A stretch of DNA of 64,000 bases. It comes from an uncultured Nitrosospira sp. (GTDB lineage: Bacteria; Nitrospirota; Nitrospiria; Nitrospirales; Nitrospiraceae). A model generated the notes under the pieces. That model saw nothing but the letters and a program-made list of their open reading frames with translations, was not told the origin of the DNA and did no database searches. The DNA is taken from positions 1 to 64,000 of the forward strand of contig CAADGK010000143.1 in assembly GCA_900696515.1 (NCBI GenBank), given 5' to 3'. How positions within the stretch are numbered: the stretch's first letter is position 1; every line of letters starts with the position of its first letter. Positions 19,374 through 27,322 of the stretch are shown here, one piece after another. The translations under genes and the position numbers were made by a program.

Positions 19374-19721
19374 CTACCCCCGCACTCCGTACCAGGCCTT
19401 GTCCCATTGAATGTCCTTGTGGGGATGAAGCCGTTGGGCCCTCGCAAACAGGGTATCCTTTGACTCCGCATGCGCCGGATCCGGCACGCAACAACCGCCG
19501 ATCGGACAAACCGCGGCACACTGCGGCTCGTCGAAATGGCCTACGCACTCAGTGCAGCGGTCCGACGAAATCACATAGGTCGTCCCATCAACCCCCTGTC
19601 CCGCACTCACGCGATAGCGGTTGGCCTCGGCATCGCTCCGTTTTTCAAAGATCGCCTGGTTGGGACAGGCCGGAAGACAGGCATCGCACGAAATGCAGTT
19701 GGTGTTGATCATCAACGCCAT
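19374..19721 (-). CDS. 2x[4Fe-4S] ferredoxin, YfhL-like
   Basis: 115 residues with two clusters' worth of cysteines: CISCDACLPACPN, and CTECVGHFDEPQCAAVCP followed by further Cys in GGCC. The 9-residue insertion between the second and third Cys of the second motif matches YfhL-type ferredoxins. The ATG at 19721 (GGAG upstream) is chosen; a longer frame to 19775 would translate repeat sequence. An electron carrier inside a chemotaxis operon is unusual; a partner is not evident. Confidence 0.88.
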   Translation of the reverse strand: MALMINTNCISCDACLPACPNQAIFEKRSDAEANRYRVSAGQGVDGTTYVISSDRCTECVGHFDEPQCAAVCPIGGCCVPDPAHAESKDTLFARAQRLHPHKDIQWDKAWYGVRG

Positions 19722-19734
19722 GGAGTCTCCATAG

Positions 19735-19806
19735 AGTTTCAGGTTTACAGTTTCAGGTTTCAGGTTTTCCGCCAACTTGAAACTCGCAACGTGAAACCTG
19801 AAACTG
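19735..19806. repeat. GTTTCA-heptamer inverted repeat (family B)
   Basis: Compact hairpin-capable element: GTTTCAG units, centre TTTTCCGCCAACTT, inverse TGAAAC units, between cheA stop and the ferredoxin start. Confidence 0.8.
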
Positions 19807-19820
19807 AGGCGCGTTGCGCC

Positions 19821-22001
19821 TCATGCCGCCACGGGCACGCCGCGACGGGCGATTTCCAGCACACCCCGCACGTCGAGGATGAATCCGACGGTCCCGTCGC
19901 CGAGAATGGTCGCCCCGGCGATGCCTTCCACTTTCCTGAAGTTTTGCTCCATGCTCTTGATGACGACTTGCTGCTGCCCGAGAATCTCGTCCACCATCAC
20001 GGCCACCCGTTCCCCTTCCGTTTCAAGGATCAGGAGAATGGCATCCGTCGGAGTCCTGTACTCCGGCTCCAGCCCGAACACGTCATACAGGCGAATCAGG
20101 GGGAGATAGGTTCCCCGCACATTCATCAGTTCACCCTTCCCCACGACGGTCTTGACCCATCCTTCTTTGGGCTGGATCGATTCGAGGATCGACAGCAGCG
20201 GCACGATATAGGTTTCCTTGCCGACCCGGACGGTCATGCCTTCGATGATCGCCAAGGTGAGCGGGAGTTTCAGCGTGAAGGTCGTGCCCTTTCCCGTGGC
20301 CGTTTTGATGCTGACGGTGCCCCCCAGGGATTCGATGTTCCGTTTCACCACGTCCATCCCGACACCGCGGCCGGAGACGTCGGTGATTTTCTCCGCCGTC
20401 GAGAAACCCGGTTTAAAAATGAGCGGCCAGATTTGATCGTCGGCCAGCTTGTCGTTCTCGCCGATCAGCCCTTGCTTCACCGCCTTGGCCAGAATCTTGT
20501 CGCGATGCAATCCGCGCCCGTCGTCTTCCACGGTGATGCAGATGTTCCCGCCTTCGTGAAAGGCATTGAGCCTGATGGTCCCGACCTCCGGTTTGTTGTT
20601 GTCCAACCGTTCCTCCGGCGGCTCCAACCCGTGGTCCGCCGAATTGCGCACGAGGTGCGTGAGCGGATCGCCGATCGACTCGATGACCGTTTTATCCAGC
20701 TCGGTTTCCTCTCCGGCGAGGACCAGCTGGATCTTCTTGCCCGCTTTGGCCGACAGGTCCCGCACCAGCCTGGGAAAGCGGCTGAACGCCGTGCCGATCG
20801 GCAACATGCGGATGCCCATCACACGCTCTTGAATTTCCCTGGTGTTCCGCTCGAGCTGCGCCACCCGCTCAAGCAGCACGGGCAACTGCCGCATCTCGAA
20901 GCGGGATCCGAGATCGCTCAACATCGACTGGGTGATGACGAGCTCTCCCACCAGGTTGATCAGCTTGTCGATCTTGCCCGTATCGACTCTGATCGACGCC
21001 GTATCGGTTTTCTTGGCCTGAGCCGAGGACTCCTGCTTCTGCTTTTGGAGCGCCTGCTCCAGTTGCTGCGGCGTGACGGCCTTTTGCTCGACGAGAATCT
21101 CCCCGACTTTCTTCTGCTGCGCCAGGGCATGATCGAGCACCGCGGGAGACACCACCCCGCTCTCCACCAGGATCGTGCCGAGGGGCTTGGGCCTCTCGCC
21201 TTCGTCCGCGTGAGGGGTGAGGGGTTGAGTGGAATCCGATGCCCCATCACTCTTCACCCCTGACTCCTTACCCCTTACCTCTTCAATAGAGAGCTTGCTG
21301 TCTTCTCGGACGAACTCAAAGACCTTCTCAATCGCCTTGAGATCCTTGGCCGTCGTCAGCTGCATGCGCCAGGAGAGATAACAGGTCTCCGGGTCGATGG
21401 CGGTCAGCTCCGGGAGACGCGACTGATCCATCACGATCTCCCCCAGCGTCCCGAGAACTCTCAGCTCCCGCATGATCTGGAGCGGATCGAGGCCGCGCCG
21501 AAACAGCCATTCCGGCGGAGTCCAGTCGATAACAAAGGTTGTAGTCGAGGTTGAGGTCAAGGATGGGGTCGAGGATGATTCGGAAGGGCCCCTCTCAACC
21601 TTAGCCTGAGCCTTCAGATCACTCTCCGCCGCCAGTTCCGCCGTCAGCCGCTGCACCGCCTCGTCGTCGACCGACGCGCCGCTCTTCGTCGCGTCGATCA
21701 ACGTCTTCAAACAATCCGTCGACTTCAGCAGCAGATCCGCCACGACCGGGGTAACAACCTTTTGCCCGTTCCGCAACAGATCGAGCAAGGTCTCCATCTT
21801 GTGGGTGAATTGTGCGACCGCCGTGAACCCGAACATGCCCGCTCCGCCCTTGATGGAATGGGCCGAACGAAAGATCTTATTGAGCAGGTCGCGGTCGTCC
21901 GGTTGCTGCTCCAACGCCAACAACCCCTCTTCCACCACGGCCAAATGCTCGGCCACTTCATCAAAGAAGGCGTCTTGAAATTGCGCAAAATCGTTGCTCA
22001 T
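19821..22001 (-). CDS. cheA: Chemotaxis histidine kinase CheA
   Basis: 726 residues. HPt domain with phospho-His in SAHSIKGGAGMFGF (about residue 47); a middle region with a P2-like part; two tandem units near 270-320 (LGTILVESG, VGEILVEQK) that resemble the N-terminal domain of GspE/PilB ATPases; dimerisation domain; HATPase with LVRNSADHGLE, DDGRGL and GRGVGMDVV; C-terminal CheW-like domain. The ATG at 22001 has GAGG just upstream; a frame to 22076 would only translate repeats. Central kinase for the receptors in this window, phosphorylating the CheY proteins. Confidence 0.96.
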   Translation of the reverse strand: MSNDFAQFQDAFFDEVAEHLAVVEEGLLALEQQPDDRDLLNKIFRSAHSIKGGAGMFGFTAVAQFTHKMETLLDLLRNGQKVVTPVVADLLLKSTDCLKTLIDATKSGASVDDEAVQRLTAELAAESDLKAQAKVERGPSESSSTPSLTSTSTTTFVIDWTPPEWLFRRGLDPLQIMRELRVLGTLGEIVMDQSRLPELTAIDPETCYLSWRMQLTTAKDLKAIEKVFEFVREDSKLSIEEVRGKESGVKSDGASDSTQPLTPHADEGERPKPLGTILVESGVVSPAVLDHALAQQKKVGEILVEQKAVTPQQLEQALQKQKQESSAQAKKTDTASIRVDTGKIDKLINLVGELVITQSMLSDLGSRFEMRQLPVLLERVAQLERNTREIQERVMGIRMLPIGTAFSRFPRLVRDLSAKAGKKIQLVLAGEETELDKTVIESIGDPLTHLVRNSADHGLEPPEERLDNNKPEVGTIRLNAFHEGGNICITVEDDGRGLHRDKILAKAVKQGLIGENDKLADDQIWPLIFKPGFSTAEKITDVSGRGVGMDVVKRNIESLGGTVSIKTATGKGTTFTLKLPLTLAIIEGMTVRVGKETYIVPLLSILESIQPKEGWVKTVVGKGELMNVRGTYLPLIRLYDVFGLEPEYRTPTDAILLILETEGERVAVMVDEILGQQQVVIKSMEQNFRKVEGIAGATILGDGTVGFILDVRGVLEIARRGVPVAA

Positions 22002-22017
22002 CCTCGACCTCGTTGTG

Positions 22018-22111
22018 TGTGAAGCGTGAAACGTGAAGCGTCGCACGTGAAGCGTGAAGCGTCCGAATCCAAACACGAAATGCGCTTCACGAAATACGCT
22101 TCACGCTTCAT
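22018..22111. repeat. CGTGAAG/CTTCACG-heptamer inverted repeat (family A)
   Basis: Tandem CGTGAAG units, a centre with CGTCCGAATCC, and inverse CTTCACG units; its right end overlaps the last codons of the cheY at 22108. Confidence 0.8.
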
Positions 22112-22482
22112 GCCGGCATCACCTTCGCGATCGTTTTCAACAACACATCCGGGTTGAAAGGCTTCACGATCCACCCCGTGGCTCCCGCGGCTTTGCCCTC
22201 CTGCTTTTTGTCCATGGCCGACTCGGTCGTGAGCATGAGAATCGGAGTAAACTGGAAGGCGCTCATTTTCCGCAGCTCCTTGATGAGGGTGATACCGTCC
22301 ATCTCCGGCATGTTGAGGTCCGTCACGACAATGTCCATCTTCGGGCCGCCGGCGACTTTCTTCACCGCGTCTTTCCCGTCCTCGGCCTCGATCACGGTAA
22401 AGCCGGCATTCGTCAGCGTGAACGACACCATCTGCCGCATGGTCCGTGAGTCATCGACGACTAGCGCTGTTTTCCCCATCAT
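22108..22482 (-). CDS. cheY: Chemotaxis response regulator (CheY family)
   Basis: 124 residues, a lone receiver domain: LVVDDSRTMR, phospho-acceptor Asp55 in VVTDLNMPEMDG, Thr near residue 85, Lys107 in WIVKPFN. GGAGGGG precedes two adjacent ATG codons (22482, 22479). Between cheA and a CheZ-like gene, so a substrate of CheA. It is less like classical CheY than the second one at 26242 and may act as a phosphate sink or a connector. Confidence 0.93.
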   Translation of the reverse strand: MMGKTALVVDDSRTMRQMVSFTLTNAGFTVIEAEDGKDAVKKVAGGPKMDIVVTDLNMPEMDGITLIKELRKMSAFQFTPILMLTTESAMDKKQEGKAAGATGWIVKPFNPDVLLKTIAKVMPA

Positions 22483-22498
22483 GCCCCTCCACGGCTTT

Positions 22499-22569
22499 CG
22501 AGTTTCAAGTTCCGCGTTTCATGTTTCAAGTTCTCGGAGCCGGTTTCTTTTCATCTGAAACCAGAAACT
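22499..22569. repeat. GTTTCA-heptamer inverted repeat (family B)
   Basis: GTTTCAA-type units, centre TTCTCGGAGCCGG, then CTGAAAC units, between two chemotaxis genes. Confidence 0.75.
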
Positions 22570-22577
22570 ACTTCGTA

Positions 22578-23117
22578 TTAGAACAGTGTCACGGCGTCAT
22601 CCCCTTCTTTGGACAGACTGGTCGGCACCGGCTCTCCATAGTCGGGGCTAAGCGTCGTCTGATGAAGACGCCGCTCTTCTTCCATCGTGTATTGGCGTTC
22701 GAACTGTTCCAGCGCCGCAAGCTCCTGCGCCGCACCGGCATGATCCGGCCCTTTCACCAACACCTGCAGGTGGCTGCCCAGCTGCGCAAGGGCCTGGCCG
22801 ATGTGCTCCAGTTTTTGACGCGTGATGTCCTGAAACTGCATCGCCGTCACGATTTTCGACAGACTCTCCGCCCGATCATGCGATATCGCGTCCGAATTCG
22901 ACGCCGCCAGGACCCTGAGATGCACCATCAGTTCCATCGCCGCCCGCTCGGTTTCTTGTGTCACCGCCGACATGTGGGCCTGCAAGATCGGGATCATCTT
23001 CAGTGTATCCCTCCCGAAGGCTTCCCACGCGCGCTGGTGCGCGTGCAGTTTCGCAATCCCCTGCGTATCAGTTTCCGATCTTCCCGCTGTGTTGACGACT
23101 TGATCATCGCGTTTCAT
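22578..23117 (-). CDS. CheZ-like protein, possible CheY-P phosphatase
   Basis: 179 residues, mainly helical. The AMQFQDITRQKLEHIG stretch keeps the Asp-x-x-x-Gln pair (Asp97, Gln101) that CheZ uses to hydrolyse CheY-phosphate. The C-terminal end (DDAVTLF) only faintly recalls the CheZ CheY-binding peptide. AGGA lies 5 bases before the ATG at 23117; an ATG at 23150 gives 11 more residues but has no ribosome site. It is a second CheZ-type gene besides the clearer one at 25606. Confidence 0.7.
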   Translation of the reverse strand: MKRDDQVVNTAGRSETDTQGIAKLHAHQRAWEAFGRDTLKMIPILQAHMSAVTQETERAAMELMVHLRVLAASNSDAISHDRAESLSKIVTAMQFQDITRQKLEHIGQALAQLGSHLQVLVKGPDHAGAAQELAALEQFERQYTMEEERRLHQTTLSPDYGEPVPTSLSKEGDDAVTLF

Positions 23118-23226
23118 CATCATCCTTTTTGTCTTAAGCGTCTCAGTCATCCGAGCTGCTGAACGGCCGACACCCTGCAGCGTGTCGGATCCTCCAACGC
23201 CCCTTGACCGCGATCGGCACAGGCCT

Positions 23227-23517
23227 TTACTCGCTTAACGACCCCGTAAACCCGAGTTGTGTCAGTTTCCCCTGCAATTCATCGGGCATTCCCGCGACCA
23301 GCATGCGCTGTTGCTTGCGCGCCGACAACAGCAACTGGATGGCCGCCGTATCGACTCGCTTCACGCCGGACAGATCCATTGAGACAAGCCCCTCGTTCGT
23401 GAACAGTTTCACCAGGGCGTCCTTGAACTCGCCGGCTTCAAAGATCGTGAGATCGCCCGTCGGCACCAGATGCCTGGGGTTCTCCTCTCCGGCCGGCTGT
23501 GCTTGAGATTCCGTCAT
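23227..23517 (-). CDS. STAS-domain protein (MlaB/anti-anti-sigma type)
   Basis: About 96 residues: a single STAS domain with the MDLSGVKRVDTAAIQLLLSA segment. In anti-sigma antagonists the equivalent loop residue is a phosphorylated Ser/Thr; here Ser and Thr are both available. Start taken as the ATG at 23517, 10 bases after GGAGG; the ATG at 23526 is too close to it. STAS genes of this size often sit in chemotaxis operons of Nitrospira, deltaproteobacteria and related groups; function unproven. Confidence 0.82.
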   Translation of the reverse strand: MTESQAQPAGEENPRHLVPTGDLTIFEAGEFKDALVKLFTNEGLVSMDLSGVKRVDTAAIQLLLSARKQQRMLVAGMPDELQGKLTQLGFTGSLSE

Positions 23518-23646
23518 CGCCTCCATGCCTCCTGCGTGAACGCCCGCACAAGAAGACCACTGGATCCTCTTGTCGGTTTGCGCCGTTCAATACTTGAGAG
23601 AGGGGACTGTCGAGCGTAATCGGGGTACTCTGTGAAGCGTTGCGTG

Positions 23647-23731
23647 TTTCGAGTTTCAAGTTTCAAGTTTCAAGCGTTCGGAGACAGTTTCCGGACAACA
23701 TGAAACATTGAACATGAAACCTGAAACGCTT
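23647..23731. repeat. GTTTCA-heptamer inverted repeat (family B)
   Basis: Three clean GTTTCAA units in a row, centre GTTCGGAGACAGTTTCCGG, then inverse TGAAAC units, between motB and the STAS gene. Confidence 0.8.
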
Positions 23732-23816
23732 TCACGAGTGACGTATCACGAACGAAGAATCTTTGTCGCCGCAGCCTATCGGTGGTTGGGGCGAACGCGT
23801 GACTCAATCACGCCTG

Positions 23817-24623
23817 CTATGGTCCGGGCTGGAAAGGATTTTGCCCGTTCGATTCCGCCGAGAGCTCGGCGGCGTCCGCGTCACTCCCGGCTTGCAGCGG
23901 ATGAACTTGGGGCGCCTGTTCAAGAATGACGACCTCGACCCGGCGGTTTTTGGCACGCTGGTCCGCGTCTGCATTGGGCATCACCGGTCTGGTGTCGGCA
24001 TGCCCCACGGCGGACAGATGATCCGCCGTGACTCCGTAGAGCTCCGACAAGACCCGCACGACCATCACGGCTCGGGCCGCCGACAATTCCCAATTCGACG
24101 GAAACAGCGCCGTCCGGATCGGGACGTTATCCGTATGCCCCTCTACTCTGGTATGCCGGTTGAGCTCTACAATGGCCGCGCTCACCCCTTCGAGAAACGG
24201 GAGCGCTTCGCTGCGGATGGCGGCTTCGCCGCTGTTGAACAGCAACTGATCCGGAATCGTGATCACGATATCTCCGTTCACCTGTTCCGTAATCCGGACC
24301 AAAGACATATGCGCCGAATCCTTGATCGCCTTCACAAGATTCCGCAGTTTCCGGATCACGACTTCCTTGCTGCCCGGTGCATTAGGCGACGTCAGAGCCG
24401 CCTTGCTTGAATCCAAGCTGAACACTGCTTTGGAAGCCGGCGGGGCGACCACGGGGTTCAACGCCGCTTTGATCGACTCACTCACGGTGCGGTACTTGCC
24501 CACGTTGACGGATGAAATCGAGTACATCACCACGAAGAACGCGAACAGCAGGGTAATGAAGTCGGCATAGGAGACCAACCACCGCTCATGATTCTCATGT
24601 TCTTCGTGTTTATGCTTCGCCAT
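23817..24623 (-). CDS. motB: Flagellar motor stator protein MotB
   Basis: 268 residues. One N-terminal membrane helix with the ion-carrying Asp21 in SYADFITLLFAFFV, a plug/linker, and a C-terminal OmpA-like peptidoglycan-binding domain (VEGHTDNVPI, NWELSAARA, GHADTRPV, KNRRVEVVI). With MotA it forms the stator that drives rotation. The Tyr-Ala-Asp-Phe-Ile-Thr context fits proton-type MotB, but the ion is not proven. Confidence 0.95.
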   Translation of the reverse strand: MAKHKHEEHENHERWLVSYADFITLLFAFFVVMYSISSVNVGKYRTVSESIKAALNPVVAPPASKAVFSLDSSKAALTSPNAPGSKEVVIRKLRNLVKAIKDSAHMSLVRITEQVNGDIVITIPDQLLFNSGEAAIRSEALPFLEGVSAAIVELNRHTRVEGHTDNVPIRTALFPSNWELSAARAVMVVRVLSELYGVTADHLSAVGHADTRPVMPNADADQRAKNRRVEVVILEQAPQVHPLQAGSDADAAELSAESNGQNPFQPGP

Positions 24624-24624
24624 G

Positions 24625-24702
24625 TGAAGCGTGTCTCGTGAAGCGTGAAGTGTGAAGCGTCCGGATCCGAAGACAAAATACGCTTCACGAACGACGCTTC
24701 AC
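24625..24702. repeat. CGTGAAG/CTTCACG-heptamer inverted repeat (family A)
   Basis: Between motB and motA: CGTGAAG-type units, centre CGTCCGGATCCGAAG, CTTCACG units. It separates two genes that are normally directly adjacent. Confidence 0.8.
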
Positions 24703-25469
24703 TTCTTCCCTTCCTTTGTCCGCTCGTGGTGGGGAAGGAACCCCTCCAACTTCTCCTGCAAGAGCCGGGGGTTCTCACCCTGCGCCAGCCCGACGAGCCC
24801 CATGATCATGAGGTTTCGCGCCCCGGCTTCTTCCTTCAACTTCAGCTTGATCTTGTTGGCCAGGGGTAAAAAGAAGAGGTTGGCCGCTCCCACACCGTAG
24901 ACCGTCGCGACGAACGCCACCGCAATACCGCCGCCGAGCTTGGAGGGATCCGCCAGATTCTCCATCACGTGAATCAGTCCGAGTACCGCGCCGATGATCC
25001 CGACGGTCGGCGCATACCCTCCGGCCGCCTCCCACACTTTGGCCGCGATCACACCTTGCTCCTCATGATGTTCCACTTCGATCTCAAGAATTTCATGCAC
25101 CGCCTTCGGTTCGGTTCCATCGACGATGAGTTGAACCCCTTTCTTCATAAAGGGATCCCTGACGTCCTTGAGTTTACCCTCCAGCGCCAGCAGCCCCTGT
25201 TTCCGCGAGATGTTGGCAAGGTCCAAGATCAGTTTGATCGTGCCTTTATTGTCGACGTGCGAACCCGCCACGGCGATGGACAGCGCGCCGAATGCCTTGA
25301 TGACCACGGGCAGCGGATTCTGTATGCAAATGGCGCCGAAGGTACCGCCGATGACGATGATGAAGGCCGTAAGCTGCATAATCGAGCCTACGTGCCCGCC
25401 TTCCAGTATTTGGCCTCCGATAATGGAGCCCAATGCAATGACGATTCCGAGAATTGTGGCAATATCCAT
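24699..25469 (-). CDS. motA: Flagellar motor stator protein MotA
   Basis: 256 residues with four membrane helices: MDIATILGIVIALGSIIGG start, a second near residue 35, and a pair at about 150-200 (YAPTVGIIGAVLGLIHVM, VAFVATVYGVGAANLFFLPL). The cytoplasmic loop with charged residues contacts FliG. The KIKLKLKEEAGARNLM end is typical of PomA/MotA. Upstream of motB in one operon. Confidence 0.96.
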   Translation of the reverse strand: MDIATILGIVIALGSIIGGQILEGGHVGSIMQLTAFIIVIGGTFGAICIQNPLPVVIKAFGALSIAVAGSHVDNKGTIKLILDLANISRKQGLLALEGKLKDVRDPFMKKGVQLIVDGTEPKAVHEILEIEVEHHEEQGVIAAKVWEAAGGYAPTVGIIGAVLGLIHVMENLADPSKLGGGIAVAFVATVYGVGAANLFFLPLANKIKLKLKEEAGARNLMIMGLVGLAQGENPRLLQEKLEGFLPHHERTKEGKK

Positions 25470-25521
25470 CCGTCATCGCCCTCATGCCTGCGCCCGGTCA
25501 GGCGCTACCGGTGTGTCTTGG

Positions 25522-25598
25522 AAGTTTCAGGTTTCATGTTTAACGTTAAAGCAAGCGGCCTCGCAAACTTGAAACCTGAAACTTGGAACTTGAAACCA
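25522..25598. repeat. GTTTCA-heptamer inverted repeat (family B)
   Basis: GTTTCAG and GTTTCAT units, centre with TTAACGTTAA, inverse TGAAAC units, between motA and cheZ. Confidence 0.75.
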
Positions 25599-25605
25599 TA
25601 CAGCG

Positions 25606-26193
25606 TCACTTGAACCCGAATTGCGCCAGCAGATCGTCCGCCACCTGCTGCTTCATGGCCGTGGTCTTCGACTCTTCCAGTTGTTTGAGCATCTGATCCG
25701 CTATGCCCGTACCCGCTGCCGCGTTCCCGTTTCGCTGGAGACCGAACACCACGACGAGCTCCACCAGCTTGGTTTGCACTTCATCAAGGATGGTCACCAG
25801 TTTCTTGACCCGCTGGGCGACCAGGTCCTGAAACGAGAGGGTCGTCATGATCTCCATGAGGTGTTTGTCGTCCTGCGCCATCGTGGCGCGCACCTGTTCC
25901 AAGCGTCCCGCGAGGATCGCGCAGTCCATCGCCTTCAGGACTTCGGCGATTCCACACAGCTCTTTGGCCATCGCCGCATGGTTGTCCTGAACCAGCTCCG
26001 TCAGCCGCATGACTTCGAGCGTGCCGTCCTCCGTCATTTTTTTCAGGTCACTGAGATGGGAGGCCGCGGTCGGCAGTTGGGTGCTGCTGGAGATGATCTG
26101 AGGAGCGGCGGCCGAGATCGCGTGCATGGCATTGTCCACGAAACGGGCCAAGGCACCGAGTTCTTCGTATAGCTTATGTCCCTGGTTCTCCAC
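25606..26193 (-). CDS. cheZ: Protein phosphatase CheZ
   Basis: 195 residues. The catalytic pair Asp123/Gln127 lies in TLSFQDLVAQRVKKL, matching the CheZ Asp-x-x-x-Gln motif. The C-terminus VADDLLAQFGFK closely resembles the CheY-binding peptide of enterobacterial CheZ (DDLL..LGF). It should dephosphorylate CheY-P. The start is GTG at 26193 behind GGGAGGT. Sits between motA and a classical cheY. Confidence 0.9.
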   Translation of the reverse strand: MENQGHKLYEELGALARFVDNAMHAISAAAPQIISSSTQLPTAASHLSDLKKMTEDGTLEVMRLTELVQDNHAAMAKELCGIAEVLKAMDCAILAGRLEQVRATMAQDDKHLMEIMTTLSFQDLVAQRVKKLVTILDEVQTKLVELVVVFGLQRNGNAAAGTGIADQMLKQLEESKTTAMKQQVADDLLAQFGFK

Positions 26194-26241
26194 GGGACCT
26201 CCCTTCTTACCCGCTTGCCCGTCGGCGCATCATCGATGCGA

Positions 26242-26622
26242 CTACTTGAAAATTTTGCCGATTTTTTCTTGCATCGTCTCCGCGGTGAACGGCTTGACGA
26301 TGTAATTGCTCACTCCCGCCTGCACCGCTTCGATCAAATTGCTCTGTTGCGCCTCGGCCGTCACCATCAAGACCGGGATGGATTTCAATTTCGCGTCGGC
26401 CCGGATCGCCCGAAGCATCTCGATGCCGGTCATGACCGGCATATTCCAGTCGGACACCACAAAGTTGTACGAGCCTTCCCTGAGCTTCTGGAGCCCCTCC
26501 TGCCCGTTTTCCGCTTCATCCGTGTTGGCGAATCCCAGCTGCTTCAGAATGTTCTTCACGATCTTTCTCATCGTGACCATGTCATCGACCACGAGAATTT
26601 TCATATTTGGATCAGCCGGCAT
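26242..26622 (-). CDS. cheY: Chemotaxis response regulator CheY
   Basis: 126 residues. Classical CheY: VVDDMVTMRKIVKN, Asp58 in VSDWNMPVMTG, Thr in MVTAEAQ, Lys110 in NYIVKPFT. The ATG at 26622 has AAAGGAG upstream; the longer open frame to 26766 has no support. It is probably the CheY that binds FliM at the motor switch, given its neighbour cheZ. Confidence 0.95.
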   Translation of the reverse strand: MPADPNMKILVVDDMVTMRKIVKNILKQLGFANTDEAENGQEGLQKLREGSYNFVVSDWNMPVMTGIEMLRAIRADAKLKSIPVLMVTAEAQQSNLIEAVQAGVSNYIVKPFTAETMQEKIGKIFK

Positions 26623-26912
26623 AACGACTCCTTTGGTTTCCGCCTTTCCGCCGCGCCCGCAGGTCTCGCCGATTCCTCTTCCACCGCACGCCTCGCTCCC
26701 TATCGGTCTCTTGACCGCACAACCTGAGTCTGGAAGCTGTCGTGCTCCGTCGTGAACGAAGCGCATGCAACGGCTGGGGAGGTGATGTCTCGCGAGGTGT
26801 GTTCGAACAGTCGAAGGACCGGTACTTCCCGCTCATTTCCTGAATACCCGGGGAGTCTTCCCTTTCGAGACCAGCCGGACCGACGGGCAACAGGCCGAAC
26901 GGCCCGCCATCC
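26623..26912. other. Spacer between cheY and the HTH gene
   Basis: No gene and no heptamer repeats. A weak sigma-28-like -10 (ACCGATAG) lies near 26699-26706 but its -35 is poor. Confidence 0.4.
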
Positions 26913-27143
26913 TCAACCCCTGCCGGATCGGCTATGCATCCAGTCATGGATGTCACGGCGAAGGAAACGCCAATGTTTTCCGATCTTGGATGCCGGCAGC
27001 TCCCCGACTCGCGCGAGTTTATAGACCGTCGATTTGGGCACTCGAAGAAATCGTGCCACCTCCATGACGGTCAGAATCTCACCGTCCGTCGAGGTGTGTT
27101 CAGCCGGCTGCAACTCCGTTCCTGCAGATCCTGATTCATTCAT
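26913..27143 (-). CDS. Small helix-turn-helix DNA-binding protein (excisionase/MerR-like)
   Basis: 76 residues from the ATG at 27143. The ILTVMEVARFLRVPKSTVYKL segment with RVGELPASKIGKHWRFLRRD is the winged-HTH pattern of the excisionase family (helix_turn_helix_17). The frame is open to 27323, but a longer start would overlap the divergent ATPase gene's start region. No clear ribosome site. It faces the MinD-like gene back to back and may regulate it; target unknown. Confidence 0.8.
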   Translation of the reverse strand: MNESGSAGTELQPAEHTSTDGEILTVMEVARFLRVPKSTVYKLARVGELPASKIGKHWRFLRRDIHDWMHSRSGRG

Positions 27144-27322
27144 GACGGATGTGATATCGGCCGTGCGCCACGAAAACTTGAGCCGCCGAGGCCGTACTCC
27201 GCTCGCCGCACCGGCGTTCTCTCGACGGGCCATCACCGGTCCGCTCCCTCTGCTCAGGTTTTTCGGAACGGCGACCGAAGAAGACTCCGCTATCTGCACC
27301 CAACCGGCTGGAACTGCGCGCA

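Noticed and set aside
21999-22076. N-terminal extension of cheA (25 residues)
   Set aside because: It translates CTTCACG-type repeat sequence; the ATG at 22001 has its own GAGG site and starts the HPt domain.
26623-26766. 48-residue extension of the second cheY
   Set aside because: No homology to CheY; the ATG at 26622 follows AAAGGAG and gives normal length.
27260-27295. Possible sigma-28 site before the MinD-like gene (TCAGGTTT, 12 bases, ACCGAAGA)
   Set aside because: The -10 lacks the conserved ATA and it is clearly weaker than the six others.
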